Assembly: GCF_947495145.1 (NCBI RefSeq)
Contig: NZ_CANLXP010000008.1
Coordinates: forward strand, 62,001-126,000
Length of the DNA: 64,000 bases
Reading direction: 5' to 3'
Source of the DNA: an uncultured Arthrobacter sp.
Lineage (GTDB): Bacteria; Actinomycetota; Actinomycetes; Actinomycetales; Micrococcaceae
The notes below the pieces were generated by a model that saw nothing but the letters and a program-made list of their open reading frames with translations, made no database searches and was not told the DNA's origin. Positions 8,292 through 17,078 of the stretch are shown here, piece by piece; position 1 is the stretch's first letter; every line of letters begins with the position of its first letter. Position numbers and translations under genes: made by a program.

Positions 8292-9440
8292 ATGCGAATC
8301 GTCATTGCACCGGACAAGTTCAAGGGATCGCTCACGGCTCCCGAGGTCGCAGAACGGCTGCGTGCCGGGCTGCTGACCGCGGACCCGGGGCTGACCGTGG
8401 ATACTGTCCCAGTGGCCGACGGCGGTGAGGGCACCCTCGATGCTGCCCTCGCCGCCGGATTCGACCGCCACATCGCCACGGTCTCCGGACCGACGGGTGA
8501 ACCGCTCGAGGCTCCGGTCGCCATCCGCGATTCCACGGCGGTGATCGAGATGGCCCTCGCGTCCGGGCTCGCGGTTCTTCCCGGGGGAGTGCTGCAGGCC
8601 CGCGACGCGACGAGTTCCGGCACCGGCGAACTGATCCGCTATGCACTCGATTCCGGCTGCACCAAAATTGTGCTGGGCGTCGGCGGCAGCGCGAACACAG
8701 ACGGCGGCGCCGGGATGCTTACCGGCCTCGGCGCCGCTTTGCTCGATACAACAGACAGCGCGCTTCCCTCTGGCGGCGCGGCATTGACTGACCTGGCCAG
8801 GATTGACCTATCCGACCTGGACCCGCGGCTTGCGACGACGACGTTCACGCTCGCGTCCGACGTCGACAATCCCCTTCTCGGCCCCAACGGCGCTGCCGCT
8901 GTTTTCGGCCCACAGAAGGGAGCAACGCCCGACGACGTCGCTCACCTGGACGGTGCGCTGGCCCGGTTCGTTGAGGTGCTTGAGAAGGAACTCGGGTCGC
9001 GCGCCCGTGTCCCGGCCGCTGCGCCGGGCGCAGGAGCCGCGGGCGGTGTCGGCTACGCAGCCCTTGCGGTACTGAACGCAGAGCGAAGGCCGGGCATCGA
9101 CGTCGTACTGGAGCACACCGGACTGGCCCGCAAGCTGGACGGTGCTGATCTGGTGATCACCGGTGAAGGCAGTCTGGATGAGCAGAGTCTCGGCGGGAAG
9201 ACGCCGCTGGGCGTGGTGAAAGCGGCCGGGGACATCCCGGTGATTGCCGTGTGTGGACGAACGACGCTCACCCATGAACAGGTCACAGCGGCAGGGTTTC
9301 AGAGCGTGTACGCGCTGACCGACCTGGAGCCCGACGTCGGCAAGTGCATCGCGAACGCCGGGGAACTGCTTGAGCAGGTAGGGCAGAGTATCGCCGCCTC
9401 CATTGGTGTGGGCGTCGGACAACAGGAAGCCAAGGGGTAG
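8292..9440 (+). CDS. glxK: Glycerate kinase (glycerate 2-kinase family)
   Basis: A 382-residue enzyme that phosphorylates D-glycerate, giving 2-phosphoglycerate that enters glycolysis. The N-terminus MRIVIAPDKFKGSLTAPEVA and the glycine-rich GVGGSANTDGGAGML are the signatures of the GarK/GlxK family; SDVDNPLLGPNGAA and ITGEGSLDEQSL follow as expected. Length is typical (about 380). It starts 20 bp after the gcl stop and ends 8 bp before allB, so it is co-transcribed and completes the glyoxylate route. Confidence 0.93.
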   Translation: MRIVIAPDKFKGSLTAPEVAERLRAGLLTADPGLTVDTVPVADGGEGTLDAALAAGFDRHIATVSGPTGEPLEAPVAIRDSTAVIEMALASGLAVLPGGVLQARDATSSGTGELIRYALDSGCTKIVLGVGGSANTDGGAGMLTGLGAALLDTTDSALPSGGAALTDLARIDLSDLDPRLATTTFTLASDVDNPLLGPNGAAAVFGPQKGATPDDVAHLDGALARFVEVLEKELGSRARVPAAAPGAGAAGGVGYAALAVLNAERRPGIDVVLEHTGLARKLDGADLVITGEGSLDEQSLGGKTPLGVVKAAGDIPVIAVCGRTTLTHEQVTAAGFQSVYALTDLEPDVGKCIANAGELLEQVGQSIAASIGVGVGQQEAKG

Positions 9441-9448
9441 GGAAACGC

Positions 9449-10792
9449 ATGAGTAACGAAACATATGACCTCGTCATCCGCGGCGAGCGCGTCCTGACGA
9501 CGGCGGGAATCGCCGCCCGGGAAGTCGGCGTCCGGAACGGCGTCATTGTGGCGATGGAGCCGCTGGGCAATGGCCTCGACGGCGCCACGGTGGTCGAACT
9601 CGGTCCCGATGAGACGCTGATCCCGGGGCTGGTTGATTCTCATGTGCACGTCAACGAACCCGGCCGGACGGAGTGGGAGGGCTTTGCCTCAGCCACGAAG
9701 GCAGCTGCGGCGGGAGGAGTCACCACCATCATCGACATGCCGCTGAACAGCATCCCACCCACGGTCAACGTGGACGCGCTTGAGCAGAAACGGGCAGTAG
9801 CGGAAACTCAGTCCTTCGTTGACGTGGGCTTTTGGGGCGGCGCGATTCCCGGCAACACAGCGGATTTGCGTCCGCTCCATGACGAGGGCGTCTTCGGGTT
9901 CAAGTGCTTCCTGCTCCACTCCGGTGTGGACGAGTTCCCACACCTCGAGGCCGATGAGATGGAAACTGACATGGCGGAGTTGAAAACCTTCGATTCCCTC
10001 ATGATCGTTCACGCCGAGGACTCGCGTTCCATTGACCGTGCACCGTCCGCCGAGGGGGATCAGTACTCGAAGTTCCTCGCATCCCGCCCGCGCGGGGCGG
10101 AGAACGTCGCCATCGCCGAGGTCATCGAACGGGCCCGCTGGACCGGTGCGCGTGCGCACATCCTGCACCTGTCGTCGTCGGACGCACTGCCCATGATTGC
10201 AACGGCCAAGCGCGACGGCGTGCACCTCACTGTTGAGACGTGCCCGCACTACCTCACGCTGCTGTCGGAGGAAATCCCGAACGGTGCCACGGCGTTCAAG
10301 TGCTGCCCGCCGATACGTGAGGCGTCCAACCGCGAGCTCCTGTGGCAGGGGCTTATTGACGGGACGATCGACTGCATTGTGTCCGACCATTCGCCGTCCA
10401 CCCTGGACCTCAAGGATCTCGAAAACGGCGACTTCGGCGTGGCGTGGGGCGGCGTTTCCTCGCTGCAATTGGGTCTCTCGCTGATCTGGTCGGAGGCGCG
10501 GAAGCGAGGCATCCCGCTCGAGCAGGTTGTGGAGTGGATGTCAGCCCGTCCCGCCGGATTGGCCCGCCTGCAGCGCAAAGGAAAGCTCGCACTCGGGTAC
10601 GACGCCGATTTCTCCATCTTCGCGGCGGATGACACCTTCGTGGTCGACGTGAACAAGCTCCACCACAAGAACCCCATCTCGCCGTACGCGGGAAAGGCGC
10701 TCTCCGGCGTCGTCCGTTCCACCTACCTGCGCGGTGAGGTGCTGGACCTTGAGAAGCCGACGGGGCGCCTGCTCCGCCGCGGAGCCGCCTGA
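9449..10792 (+). CDS. allB: Allantoinase
   Basis: A 447-residue amidohydrolase that opens (S)-allantoin to allantoate, the entry step to the glyoxylate made and used by this operon. Metal-ligand residues of the cyclic amidohydrolase fold are visible: His65 and His67 in DSHVHVNEPG, the carboxylated Lys152 in FGFKCFLLHSGVDEFP, His188 in IVHAEDS, His240 in HILHLSSSDALP, and an Asp in CIVSDHSPS. The HSGVDEFP context is characteristic of allantoinases rather than dihydroorotases or hydantoinases. No allantoate amidohydrolase or ureidoglycolate lyase is in the window, so those steps must be encoded elsewhere. Confidence 0.93.
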   Translation: MSNETYDLVIRGERVLTTAGIAAREVGVRNGVIVAMEPLGNGLDGATVVELGPDETLIPGLVDSHVHVNEPGRTEWEGFASATKAAAAGGVTTIIDMPLNSIPPTVNVDALEQKRAVAETQSFVDVGFWGGAIPGNTADLRPLHDEGVFGFKCFLLHSGVDEFPHLEADEMETDMAELKTFDSLMIVHAEDSRSIDRAPSAEGDQYSKFLASRPRGAENVAIAEVIERARWTGARAHILHLSSSDALPMIATAKRDGVHLTVETCPHYLTLLSEEIPNGATAFKCCPPIREASNRELLWQGLIDGTIDCIVSDHSPSTLDLKDLENGDFGVAWGGVSSLQLGLSLIWSEARKRGIPLEQVVEWMSARPAGLARLQRKGKLALGYDADFSIFAADDTFVVDVNKLHHKNPISPYAGKALSGVVRSTYLRGEVLDLEKPTGRLLRRGAA

Positions 10793-10806
10793 CCCACTTA
10801 CAATTC

Positions 10807-10870
10807 GCATCGAGTGGGCGCCTATAACCACATGTGGTGCCGGGGGCCGTTCCAGGCGCCCACTCGATGC
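10807..10870. repeat. Long inverted repeat downstream of allB
   Basis: GCATCGAGTGGGCGCCT (10807-10823) is exactly complementary to 10854-10870, with a 30-base loop. It precedes a separate terminator hairpin. No second copy was found in the window, so it is either another dispersed palindrome or part of a double terminator. Confidence 0.7.
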
Positions 10871-10914
10871 AAACAGACTCCGGAAGGGTGCTAGCACGTC
10901 CGTCCGGGAACGAG

Positions 10915-10948
10915 GAAGGCCCTCCCTTTTCGCCAAGGGAGGGCCTTC
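10915..10948. terminator. Terminator between allB and bcp
   Basis: GAAGGCCCTCCCTT pairs perfectly with AAGGGAGGGCCTTC around a 6-base loop. It sits between two convergent genes and can stop transcription from both sides. Confidence 0.8.
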
Positions 10949-10971
10949 TGCATCGCCGGGATGACCAAGAG

Positions 10972-11442
10972 TCAGACGACGCTCAGCTGCTCACGCAGGC
11001 GCGCAACGTGGCCCTTCGCGTCGACGCCGTACTCGGCATGCTGAACCCTGCCGTCCGCGCCCACGACGACGGTAGACCGGATAATGCCGACGACGGTTTC
11101 ACCGTTGCGTTCCTTCTCCCCGTACGCGCCCCAGGCCTTTGCGACTTCGTTGTCGACATCCGAAAGCAGCGGGAACGCCAGACCGTGGTTGCTGCTGAAG
11201 GACGCGAGCTCCTCCGGAGTGTCAGGTGAAACGCCTACAACGCTGAAGCCGGCGCCCTGGAGCGACGCGAGGTTGTCGCGGAAGTCGCACGCCTCGGTGG
11301 TGCAGCCGGGCGTCTCCGCCTTGGGGTAGAAGTACACAACTACGCTGCGGTCGCGGAACTCGGCGAGGCCCACGGGCTGTCCGTCGGCATCGGGGAGGGT
11401 GAACGAGGGAGCCGGGTCTCCGATTGCGAGTTCGTTCTTCAT
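10972..11442 (-). CDS. bcp: Thioredoxin-dependent peroxiredoxin, Bcp/PrxQ type
   Basis: A 156-residue cytoplasmic thiol peroxidase reducing hydrogen peroxide and organic peroxides. TPGCTTEACDFRD gives the peroxidatic Cys47 and, five residues later, Cys52, the resolving Cys arrangement of atypical 2-Cys Bcp enzymes. The DPAPSFTLPDADG start and VVVYFYP strand are typical, as is the length. The ATG at 11442 has AGAGGAAAGC upstream. It stands alone, divergent from the CitE-like gene. Confidence 0.95.
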   Translation of the reverse strand: MKNELAIGDPAPSFTLPDADGQPVGLAEFRDRSVVVYFYPKAETPGCTTEACDFRDNLASLQGAGFSVVGVSPDTPEELASFSSNHGLAFPLLSDVDNEVAKAWGAYGEKERNGETVVGIIRSTVVVGADGRVQHAEYGVDAKGHVARLREQLSVV

Positions 11443-11494
11443 GCTTTCCTCTTTCGTCTGGGTTGACAGTTTCGTCTAGTGATAATTCGCTACT

Positions 11495-11505
11495 GTATTG
11501 TGGAA
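11495..11505. promoter_or_regulatory. Repeat of the hyi-upstream motif
   Basis: GTATTGTGGAA is the exact reverse complement of TTCCACAATAC at 4465-4475. It lies 113 bp before the CitE-like gene and 53 bp before bcp on the other side. Confidence 0.35.
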
Positions 11506-11617
11506 AGCTTAGTAACCGGGACGGCGCCGGTCAAAAGCCTATTTTGGTCGTAGTGTTTACTGATCCACATGGCCGGGCGGTGGATTACGACGACGCCGGT
11601 TGCGTAAGGTTCTAGGT

Positions 11618-12463
11618 ATGGCCCCCCTTCGTAATAGCCGCGCTGCTGCGCTTCCCGCCAAGTTGTCCCGTTCCTGGCTGCTCGCCTCTGCGGCGTCGGA
11701 GGAAAACTTTGCGCCGGCGCTCGCCTCGGAGGCGGATTCGGTTGTCTTCGATATCGAGGATGCGGTGCCCGCCGAGTCCAAGCCTGAAGCGCGCGAACGG
11801 GTTGTCGAAGCACTCTCCACCGGCATGACGGCCTGGGTGCGGGTCAACGGTATCGAAACGGATTACTGGGCTGACGATCTTGCTGCCCTCTCCAAGGCGC
11901 CGGGCCTGCGCGGTGTCATGCTTGCCATGACCGAGAAGCCGGAGCAGGTCACCCACACCGCCATGCGCCTGCAGGCGGGTACGCCGGTGCTCGCGCTGGT
12001 CGAATCCGCGCTCGGCATCGAGAATGCAACGGCGATTGCCAGCGCTCCCGGTACGTTCCGGTTGGCCTTCGGTGTCGGCGACTTCCGCCGCGACACCGGC
12101 GCCTCTGACGATCCGATGGCGCTCGCCTACGCCCGCGCCAAGCTCGTGGTCGCTTCCCGCGTGGGGCAACTGCCCGGCCCGATCGACGGACCGACGGTGG
12201 GCGCCCTGGGCGACGATCTGTTGGAGGCGTGCAAGGTCACCGCCTCGATGGGTATGACCGGGAAGCTCTGCCTGCGGCCCGACGCCGCCGACACCATCAA
12301 TCATGGCCTCTCGCCGAGCGAGTCCGAGATCCAGTGGGCTCACGAACTCCTCGACGCCCACGCGTCCGGCGCAGTCGTGGGCGACGGCTCCTACCTGCCG
12401 CGCCTTGCCCGTGCCCAGAAGATTTCCTCGTTGGCCGACTCCTACGGACTCTGGAACGCCTGA
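11618..12463 (+). CDS. CitE-like lyase (HpcH/HpaI family)
   Basis: This 281-residue protein resembles the citrate lyase beta-subunit family, cleaving or forming C-C bonds of acyl-CoA or oxo-acid substrates such as malyl- or citramalyl-CoA. The family motif VVFDIEDAVPAESKPEARERV appears near residue 45 (metal-binding acidic residues), followed by VRVNGIETDYWADDL, LALVESALGIENA with the catalytic Glu, and GVGDFRRDTGA. No citrate lyase alpha or gamma subunits lie nearby, so it is a stand-alone CitE-like enzyme. The ATG at 11618 is chosen over an upstream TTG because AAGG sits at suitable spacing. The shared upstream motif hints at a link with glyoxylate metabolism (for example malyl-CoA chemistry); this is inference. 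Confidence 0.8.
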   Translation: MAPLRNSRAAALPAKLSRSWLLASAASEENFAPALASEADSVVFDIEDAVPAESKPEARERVVEALSTGMTAWVRVNGIETDYWADDLAALSKAPGLRGVMLAMTEKPEQVTHTAMRLQAGTPVLALVESALGIENATAIASAPGTFRLAFGVGDFRRDTGASDDPMALAYARAKLVVASRVGQLPGPIDGPTVGALGDDLLEACKVTASMGMTGKLCLRPDAADTINHGLSPSESEIQWAHELLDAHASGAVVGDGSYLPRLARAQKISSLADSYGLWNA

Positions 12464-12497
12464 CCCACCCCGCACCAAGTCCCTCCAGCACAAAGAG

Positions 12498-12546
12498 CGA
12501 CGGCGACCGCTCGCCGAATGGTGAGGGTCGCCGTCGTCGTAATGGC
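12498..12546. terminator. Bidirectional terminator
   Basis: CGACGGCGACC and GGTCGCCGTCG pair around a 27-base loop, between the convergent CitE-like and desaturase genes. Confidence 0.65.
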
Positions 12547-12555
12547 AGTTTGAGA

Positions 12556-13638
12556 TCAGCGCCGGCGGTACCGGTTGACCATGGGGCAATCGAAGGGATC
12601 GCGCGCGGCGAGCCCTACCCGGTTGAGGTAGGAGACAACCGCACCGTAGGACGCCGCGACACCAACCTCGGTGTAGGGGACCTTGAGGCGTTCGCAGTGT
12701 TCGCGCACGATTACCGCTGCCTTGCGCAGGTGTGGGCGCGGCATGTCCGGGAAGAGGTGGTGCTCAATCTGGTAGTTCAGGCCGCCGAAAGCGTTGTTGA
12801 CGAAGTTGCCGCCGCGGATGTTGCGTGAGGTGAGAACCTGCTTCTGGAAAAAGTCCAGCTTGCTGTCGCGCGGGATGACCGGCATGCCCTTGTGGTTCGG
12901 CGCGAACGAGGCGCCCATGTAGATACCGAAGACCGCCATCTGCACGCCGATAAACGCAAACGCCATGCCGACGGGCAGGAACCAGAACAGCACGCCGAGG
13001 TAGAGGCCGAAACGCACCGCGAGGAGCGCAAGCTCAACCCAGCGGCCCTGGACGGCACCGGGGCGGAACAGTGTGGCGATGGAACGGGCGTGAAGGTTCA
13101 GGCCCTCGAACGTGAGGAGCGGGAAGAACAGGTAGCCCTGGCGGCGGGTGATCCATGCCTGGATGCCCTTGGCCTTGGCTGCATCTTCCTCGATGAAGGA
13201 GATCGTGTCGATTTCAATATCCGGGTCCTTGCCCACCACGTTCGGGTCATTGTGGTGGCGCGAGTGCTTGTTCATCCACCACTGGTAGCTGATTCCGACG
13301 ACGCCGGCAGCCAGGATGCGCCCGGACCAGTCGTTGGCGCCGCGGGAGGCGAAGATCTGGCGGTGGGATGCCTCGTGTGCCAGGAACGCGATCTGCGTCA
13401 GGACAATGCCCAGGACGCCCGCGATCAGGAGCTGAAACCAGGTGTCACCGAGGAGGGCGAAGCCTGTCCAGGCGGCGCCCAGCGCGAGCCCGAGGAGCAC
13501 CATGACTGAGATATAGAAGCCGCGCTTACGCGTCAGCAGGCCTTCTTTGCGCACCTGCTTGAGGAGCGTGGAGTAGGAGGCAACGACGTCGTTCGGTTTG
13601 GAAACACGGACGGAGCGTGCGGGTGAAGTGATGGTCAT
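12556..13638 (-). CDS. Membrane fatty acid desaturase
   Basis: A 360-residue integral membrane diiron enzyme that introduces a double bond in acyl lipids. The three histidine boxes are all present: HEASH (88-92), HSRHH (125-129) and QIEHH (290-294). The Gln-first third box is typical of front-end or linoleoyl-CoA-like desaturases; no cytochrome b5 domain is fused. Hydrophobic stretches lie at about 43-62, 68-87 and 203-243. The C-terminal VPYTEVGVAASYGAVVSYLNRVG is common to actinobacterial members of this group. It has its own upstream region of about 200 bp, in which nothing specific was recognised apart from the neighbour's terminator. Confidence 0.92.
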   Translation of the reverse strand: MTITSPARSVRVSKPNDVVASYSTLLKQVRKEGLLTRKRGFYISVMVLLGLALGAAWTGFALLGDTWFQLLIAGVLGIVLTQIAFLAHEASHRQIFASRGANDWSGRILAAGVVGISYQWWMNKHSRHHNDPNVVGKDPDIEIDTISFIEEDAAKAKGIQAWITRRQGYLFFPLLTFEGLNLHARSIATLFRPGAVQGRWVELALLAVRFGLYLGVLFWFLPVGMAFAFIGVQMAVFGIYMGASFAPNHKGMPVIPRDSKLDFFQKQVLTSRNIRGGNFVNNAFGGLNYQIEHHLFPDMPRPHLRKAAVIVREHCERLKVPYTEVGVAASYGAVVSYLNRVGLAARDPFDCPMVNRYRRR

Positions 13639-13774
13639 AAAAATCCCTGAGTCGAAATCGACTTCCCAGCCGCGAAAGGGTCCCCATTTCCCCGAAGATC
13701 CTCCAATGCTACAGGCGCTGCCTGATGGTGCGCTGAAAGTATGCAGTCTGCTGACTATTTCATCGGCGAGATAA

Positions 13775-13832
13775 AAAAGCCGGCTTGCTCCCTGACCTAC
13801 CGAAACCGACGGTGGCCAGGCAGCAAGCCGGC
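13775..13832 (-). terminator. Terminator of the galactoside operon
   Basis: On the minus strand AGCAAGCCGGC pairs with GCCGGCTTGCT, followed by a T run (AAAAAA at 13773-13778 on the + strand). It lies 16 bp beyond the binding-protein stop. Confidence 0.8.
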
Positions 13833-13847
13833 GAATCTGTGGGAGGG

Positions 13848-15179
13848 CTACTCCACTACGGGGATGGACTGTGCCTTCAGGGCGTCAACCGTCTGGTCTT
13901 CACCGCGCTGGAGCGCCTCCATCAGGGTGGACTCTCCGCCGATCGCAGCACCGAAGCCGTCCGAGACGTCCGTGTAGGTCTGGGTCATGGTGGGTCCCCA
14001 GGTGAATTCGGGGTCAACGTTCTCGGAGGCTTCGGCGAAAACGTCATAGACAGCCTGTCCGCCGAAGAACTCGGACGCACCGGCGAAGGCCTCCAGGTCG
14101 GCACCCGCGCTCGCTGCCGGGTACAGTCCGCCGAGCTCGTTCGCCAGCGCCAGCGCCTCAGGATCGGTATTTAGCCACAGTGCGAACTGTGAGGCTTCGT
14201 ATGGGTGGTCGGATCCCTTCAGGACCGCTGTGGAGGAGCCGCCCCAGTTGCCGGCAGCGCTCTGGCCTGCGTCCCACTGCGGCATGGGAGCAACAGCCCA
14301 GTTGCCGGCGGTATCCGGCGCGCCGCTCTGCAGCGTCGAGGTGCCCCAGACCGCGGAAACCCAGGTCCACTGGTCGCCCTCGTTGAAGGACGCGTTCCAT
14401 TCGTCGGAGAACGAGGGGAGGGTGGACACGAGGTCATCCTCGAGCAGCCCCTGCCAGTACTCGGCCACCTGCGTCGACTCTTCGCCGGTGAGGTTGACCT
14501 CCCAGCCGTCGTCCTCGCTGCTGAACCACTCGCCACCAGCCTGCCAGACGAGGCCGGCGAACCAGTTCACGTCCGAGCGAGGGAAGTTGGTGATGTAGGC
14601 GCCTTCCTCCCGAATCTGCTCGGCGGCGGTTGCGTACTCTTCCCAGGTGGTCGGAACCTCTATCCCGGCCTGCTCGAAGAGGTCCGCCCGGTAGAAGAGC
14701 GCCATGGGTCCGCTGTCCTGCGGGATGGCGTAGACCGCGTCCTCCTCACCGAAGGTCACCTGGTTCCAGGTCCAGTCGATGAACTGGTCGCCGGCGTCGC
14801 CGATACCTTCACAGGCCGCGATGTTCTCGAGCCCGTCCTGGACACGGAAGTTGGGGAGGGCGTCGTACTCGATCTGGCCGAGGTCCGGCGCGTTGCCTGC
14901 CTGCAGCTGGTTGAAGAAGTTCTGGTACGTGCCGGAGTTGCCGTTGGGGCCGGTCTGGACGGTCACCTGGACGTCCGGATTCTCCTCGTTCCATAGCTCC
15001 ACCACCTGGTCCATGCCCGGAACCCACGTGGTGAAGGTCAGCTCCACGGGCTCGGTGGAGGGCTCGCACGCTGCTGCCTCGGGAGCGCCGGAGCTGTCGC
15101 CTCCGCCGGCGCAGCCCGCGAGGGCCAGAGCGGAGACCATGACGACGGCGGCGGTGGTCTTTCCGTGATGCATACGCAT
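13848..15179 (-). CDS. Galactoside-type sugar-binding lipoprotein (ABC transporter)
   Basis: A 443-residue solute-binding protein, last gene of the operon with two permeases and GH42 beta-galactosidase, so its ligand is probably lactose, a galacto-oligosaccharide or a similar beta-galactoside. From ATG 15179 (AAAGGA upstream) the sequence has a lipoprotein signal with lipobox ALAGC; longer in-frame starts would place 29 hydrophilic residues before it. Features of the family 1 fold include FTTWVPGMDQVVELWNEENP, YAIPQDSGPMALFYRADLFEQ and the C-terminal TYTDVSDGFG. No ATPase gene is in the operon, so a shared MsmK-like ATPase is expected from elsewhere. Confidence 0.9.
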   Translation of the reverse strand: MRMHHGKTTAAVVMVSALALAGCAGGGDSSGAPEAAACEPSTEPVELTFTTWVPGMDQVVELWNEENPDVQVTVQTGPNGNSGTYQNFFNQLQAGNAPDLGQIEYDALPNFRVQDGLENIAACEGIGDAGDQFIDWTWNQVTFGEEDAVYAIPQDSGPMALFYRADLFEQAGIEVPTTWEEYATAAEQIREEGAYITNFPRSDVNWFAGLVWQAGGEWFSSEDDGWEVNLTGEESTQVAEYWQGLLEDDLVSTLPSFSDEWNASFNEGDQWTWVSAVWGTSTLQSGAPDTAGNWAVAPMPQWDAGQSAAGNWGGSSTAVLKGSDHPYEASQFALWLNTDPEALALANELGGLYPAASAGADLEAFAGASEFFGGQAVYDVFAEASENVDPEFTWGPTMTQTYTDVSDGFGAAIGGESTLMEALQRGEDQTVDALKAQSIPVVE

Positions 15180-15246
15180 TCTGTTTTTCCTTTGTGTATG
15201 GACGGTGCCGGTGACGGGCGTCTCCGGCAGTTTCTTGGGGTCTGGG

Positions 15247-16149
15247 TTACTTGACGCTTCCCGCACCGAGTCCGCTGCTCCAGAAGCGTTGCAGCCCGAG
15301 GAAAGCGATGATGAGGGGAAGGATGGAGACGAGTGCGCCGATGATCACGAACGTGCGCAGCTCCGGGATCTGGCTGATCTGGCTGTTCCACGCGTACAGA
15401 CCGAGCGTCACCGGGAAGAGGGCCTGGTCACGCAGCATGATCAGCGGGAGGAAGAAGTTGTTCCAGATGGTGACGAACTGGAACAGGAAGATGGTCACCA
15501 GCGCCGGCGCCATCAGGCGGCTGGAAACGGTGAAGAAGGTCCGCACTTCACCGGAGCCGTCCAGCCGGGCTGCCTCGAGGAGTTCCCCGGGAACCGAGGC
15601 TGCGGCATAGATCCGCGCGAGGTAGACACCGAAGGGGCTGACGAGGCTGGGCAGGAAGACCGCCCAGTAGGTGTTGGTCAAGTTCACTTCGCTGAAGATC
15701 AGGAACAGCGGCAGGGCCAGCGCTGTGGCCGGTACCAGTACTCCGCTGAGGACCACGTTGAAGATGGCTTCCCGGCCCTTGAACTCGTACTTGGACAGCG
15801 CGTAGCCGCACATCGCCGCAATGATGGTGCCGAGGAACGCGCCGACCCCCGCGTAAAGGGCGCTGTTCAGGAGCCACTTGACGAAGAGCCCGTTCTCATA
15901 CTGGAACAATCCGGTGATGTTGCTGAAGAACGTGGTGAAGGAGTCCGGAGTGAACCACAGTGCGGCTGATCCGGTGATGTCACCGCCGGACTTCGTGGAG
16001 GTGACCAGCAGCCACCAGATCGGGGTCAGGAAGTAGAGGGTGAAGACGCCCATGATGAGCATGGCGGCGCTGCGGGACATGATGCTTTGCCGCGGTCCCC
16101 GGGAACGGGACTTCTCCGGAGCGGACAGGGGAACGGCTGCCGTGGTCAT
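15247..16149 (-). CDS. ABC sugar permease, MalG type
   Basis: A 300-residue membrane subunit with about six transmembrane segments. The EAA loop that docks the ATPase reads ELLEAARLDGSGEVRTFF near residue 190. The N-terminal tail is cytoplasmic and basic (SRSRGPRQS), followed by the first membrane helix with YFLTPIWWLLVTSTK, typical of MalG-type permeases. Its start overlaps the stop of the MalF-type gene by 4 bp, so the two are translationally coupled. Confidence 0.93.
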   Translation of the reverse strand: MTTAAVPLSAPEKSRSRGPRQSIMSRSAAMLIMGVFTLYFLTPIWWLLVTSTKSGGDITGSAALWFTPDSFTTFFSNITGLFQYENGLFVKWLLNSALYAGVGAFLGTIIAAMCGYALSKYEFKGREAIFNVVLSGVLVPATALALPLFLIFSEVNLTNTYWAVFLPSLVSPFGVYLARIYAAASVPGELLEAARLDGSGEVRTFFTVSSRLMAPALVTIFLFQFVTIWNNFFLPLIMLRDQALFPVTLGLYAWNSQISQIPELRTFVIIGALVSILPLIIAFLGLQRFWSSGLGAGSVK

Positions 16150-17078
16150 TGGGATACCTTCCGCTGGGTTGCCTTCAGGAAGACGAAGGAGAGGATGAAG
16201 GTGGCGATTGCGAGGACAACCGAGAACGCAGCGGCCAGGTTGTAGTTGGGGATCGACGCCGTGGTGTAGACCGCGAGGTTCGGTGTGTAGGTGCTGCTGA
16301 TTGCCGAGCTGAAGCTGCGCAGGGTCTGCGGTTCCGCGAGGAGCTGCAGCGTGCCGATGATGGAGAACACGCCCGTGAGGATGATCGCCGGAGTCACCAG
16401 CGGGATCTTGATCCGCCAGGCGATCTGGGCATTCGAGGCGCCGTCAAGCCGCGCGGCCTCATAGATTTCGGTGGGGATGGCGAGCAGCGATGCGTAGATG
16501 ATGAGCATGTTGTAGCCCACGTACACCCAGGTCACGATGTTGGCGATGGACCACAGGACCAGGGAGCCGTCGAGGAAGTTGATTTCCGAGGTGACCGCAC
16601 TGAACGGTGAGAGCGAAGGCGAGTACAGGAATCCCCACATGATCGCCGCGATGACGCCCGGCACCGCGTACGGGGCGAAGAACGCCAGCCGGAAGAACTT
16701 CTTGCCCTTGAGCAGCGGCGAATCGAGCAGGAGCGCAAACAGCAGCGCCATGCCCAGCATGATGGGTACCTGCACCACACCGAAGAGCAGTACCCGGCCC
16801 ACGGAGGCCCAGAACGCCTGGTCCTGGAACACGATCGCGTACTGGCTGAGCCCGCCGAAAACCTGCTGGGGTGCGCCGAACGTGCCCTCGCGTTCGACGG
16901 TGAGGAGCGACTGGATGATCGCGAAGATGATCGGCGCCGCGTAGAAGAGGACAAAGAGCACGGCGAACGGCGCCACGAAGACGACTACCGCCTTGCGCGT
17001 GCTTCGCCGCTTGTTCGAAATGTGCCGCGAACTTCCGGCGGTGCCGGGCGGCGTCTGGGCCTGGTCCAGGGTAGCCAT
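16146..17078 (-). CDS. ABC sugar permease, MalF type
   Basis: A 310-residue inner-membrane permease of the same importer. The EAA motif IYEAARLDGASNAQIAWRI lies near residue 217. The first segment is AVVVFVAPFAVLFVLFYAAP and a periplasmic loop with GLSQYAIVFQDQAFW follows, as in other MalF-like permeases without the extra MalF domain. The ATG at 17078 abuts the GH42 stop, consistent with one transcript. Confidence 0.93.
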   Translation of the reverse strand: MATLDQAQTPPGTAGSSRHISNKRRSTRKAVVVFVAPFAVLFVLFYAAPIIFAIIQSLLTVEREGTFGAPQQVFGGLSQYAIVFQDQAFWASVGRVLLFGVVQVPIMLGMALLFALLLDSPLLKGKKFFRLAFFAPYAVPGVIAAIMWGFLYSPSLSPFSAVTSEINFLDGSLVLWSIANIVTWVYVGYNMLIIYASLLAIPTEIYEAARLDGASNAQIAWRIKIPLVTPAIILTGVFSIIGTLQLLAEPQTLRSFSSAISSTYTPNLAVYTTASIPNYNLAAAFSVVLAIATFILSFVFLKATQRKVSQ

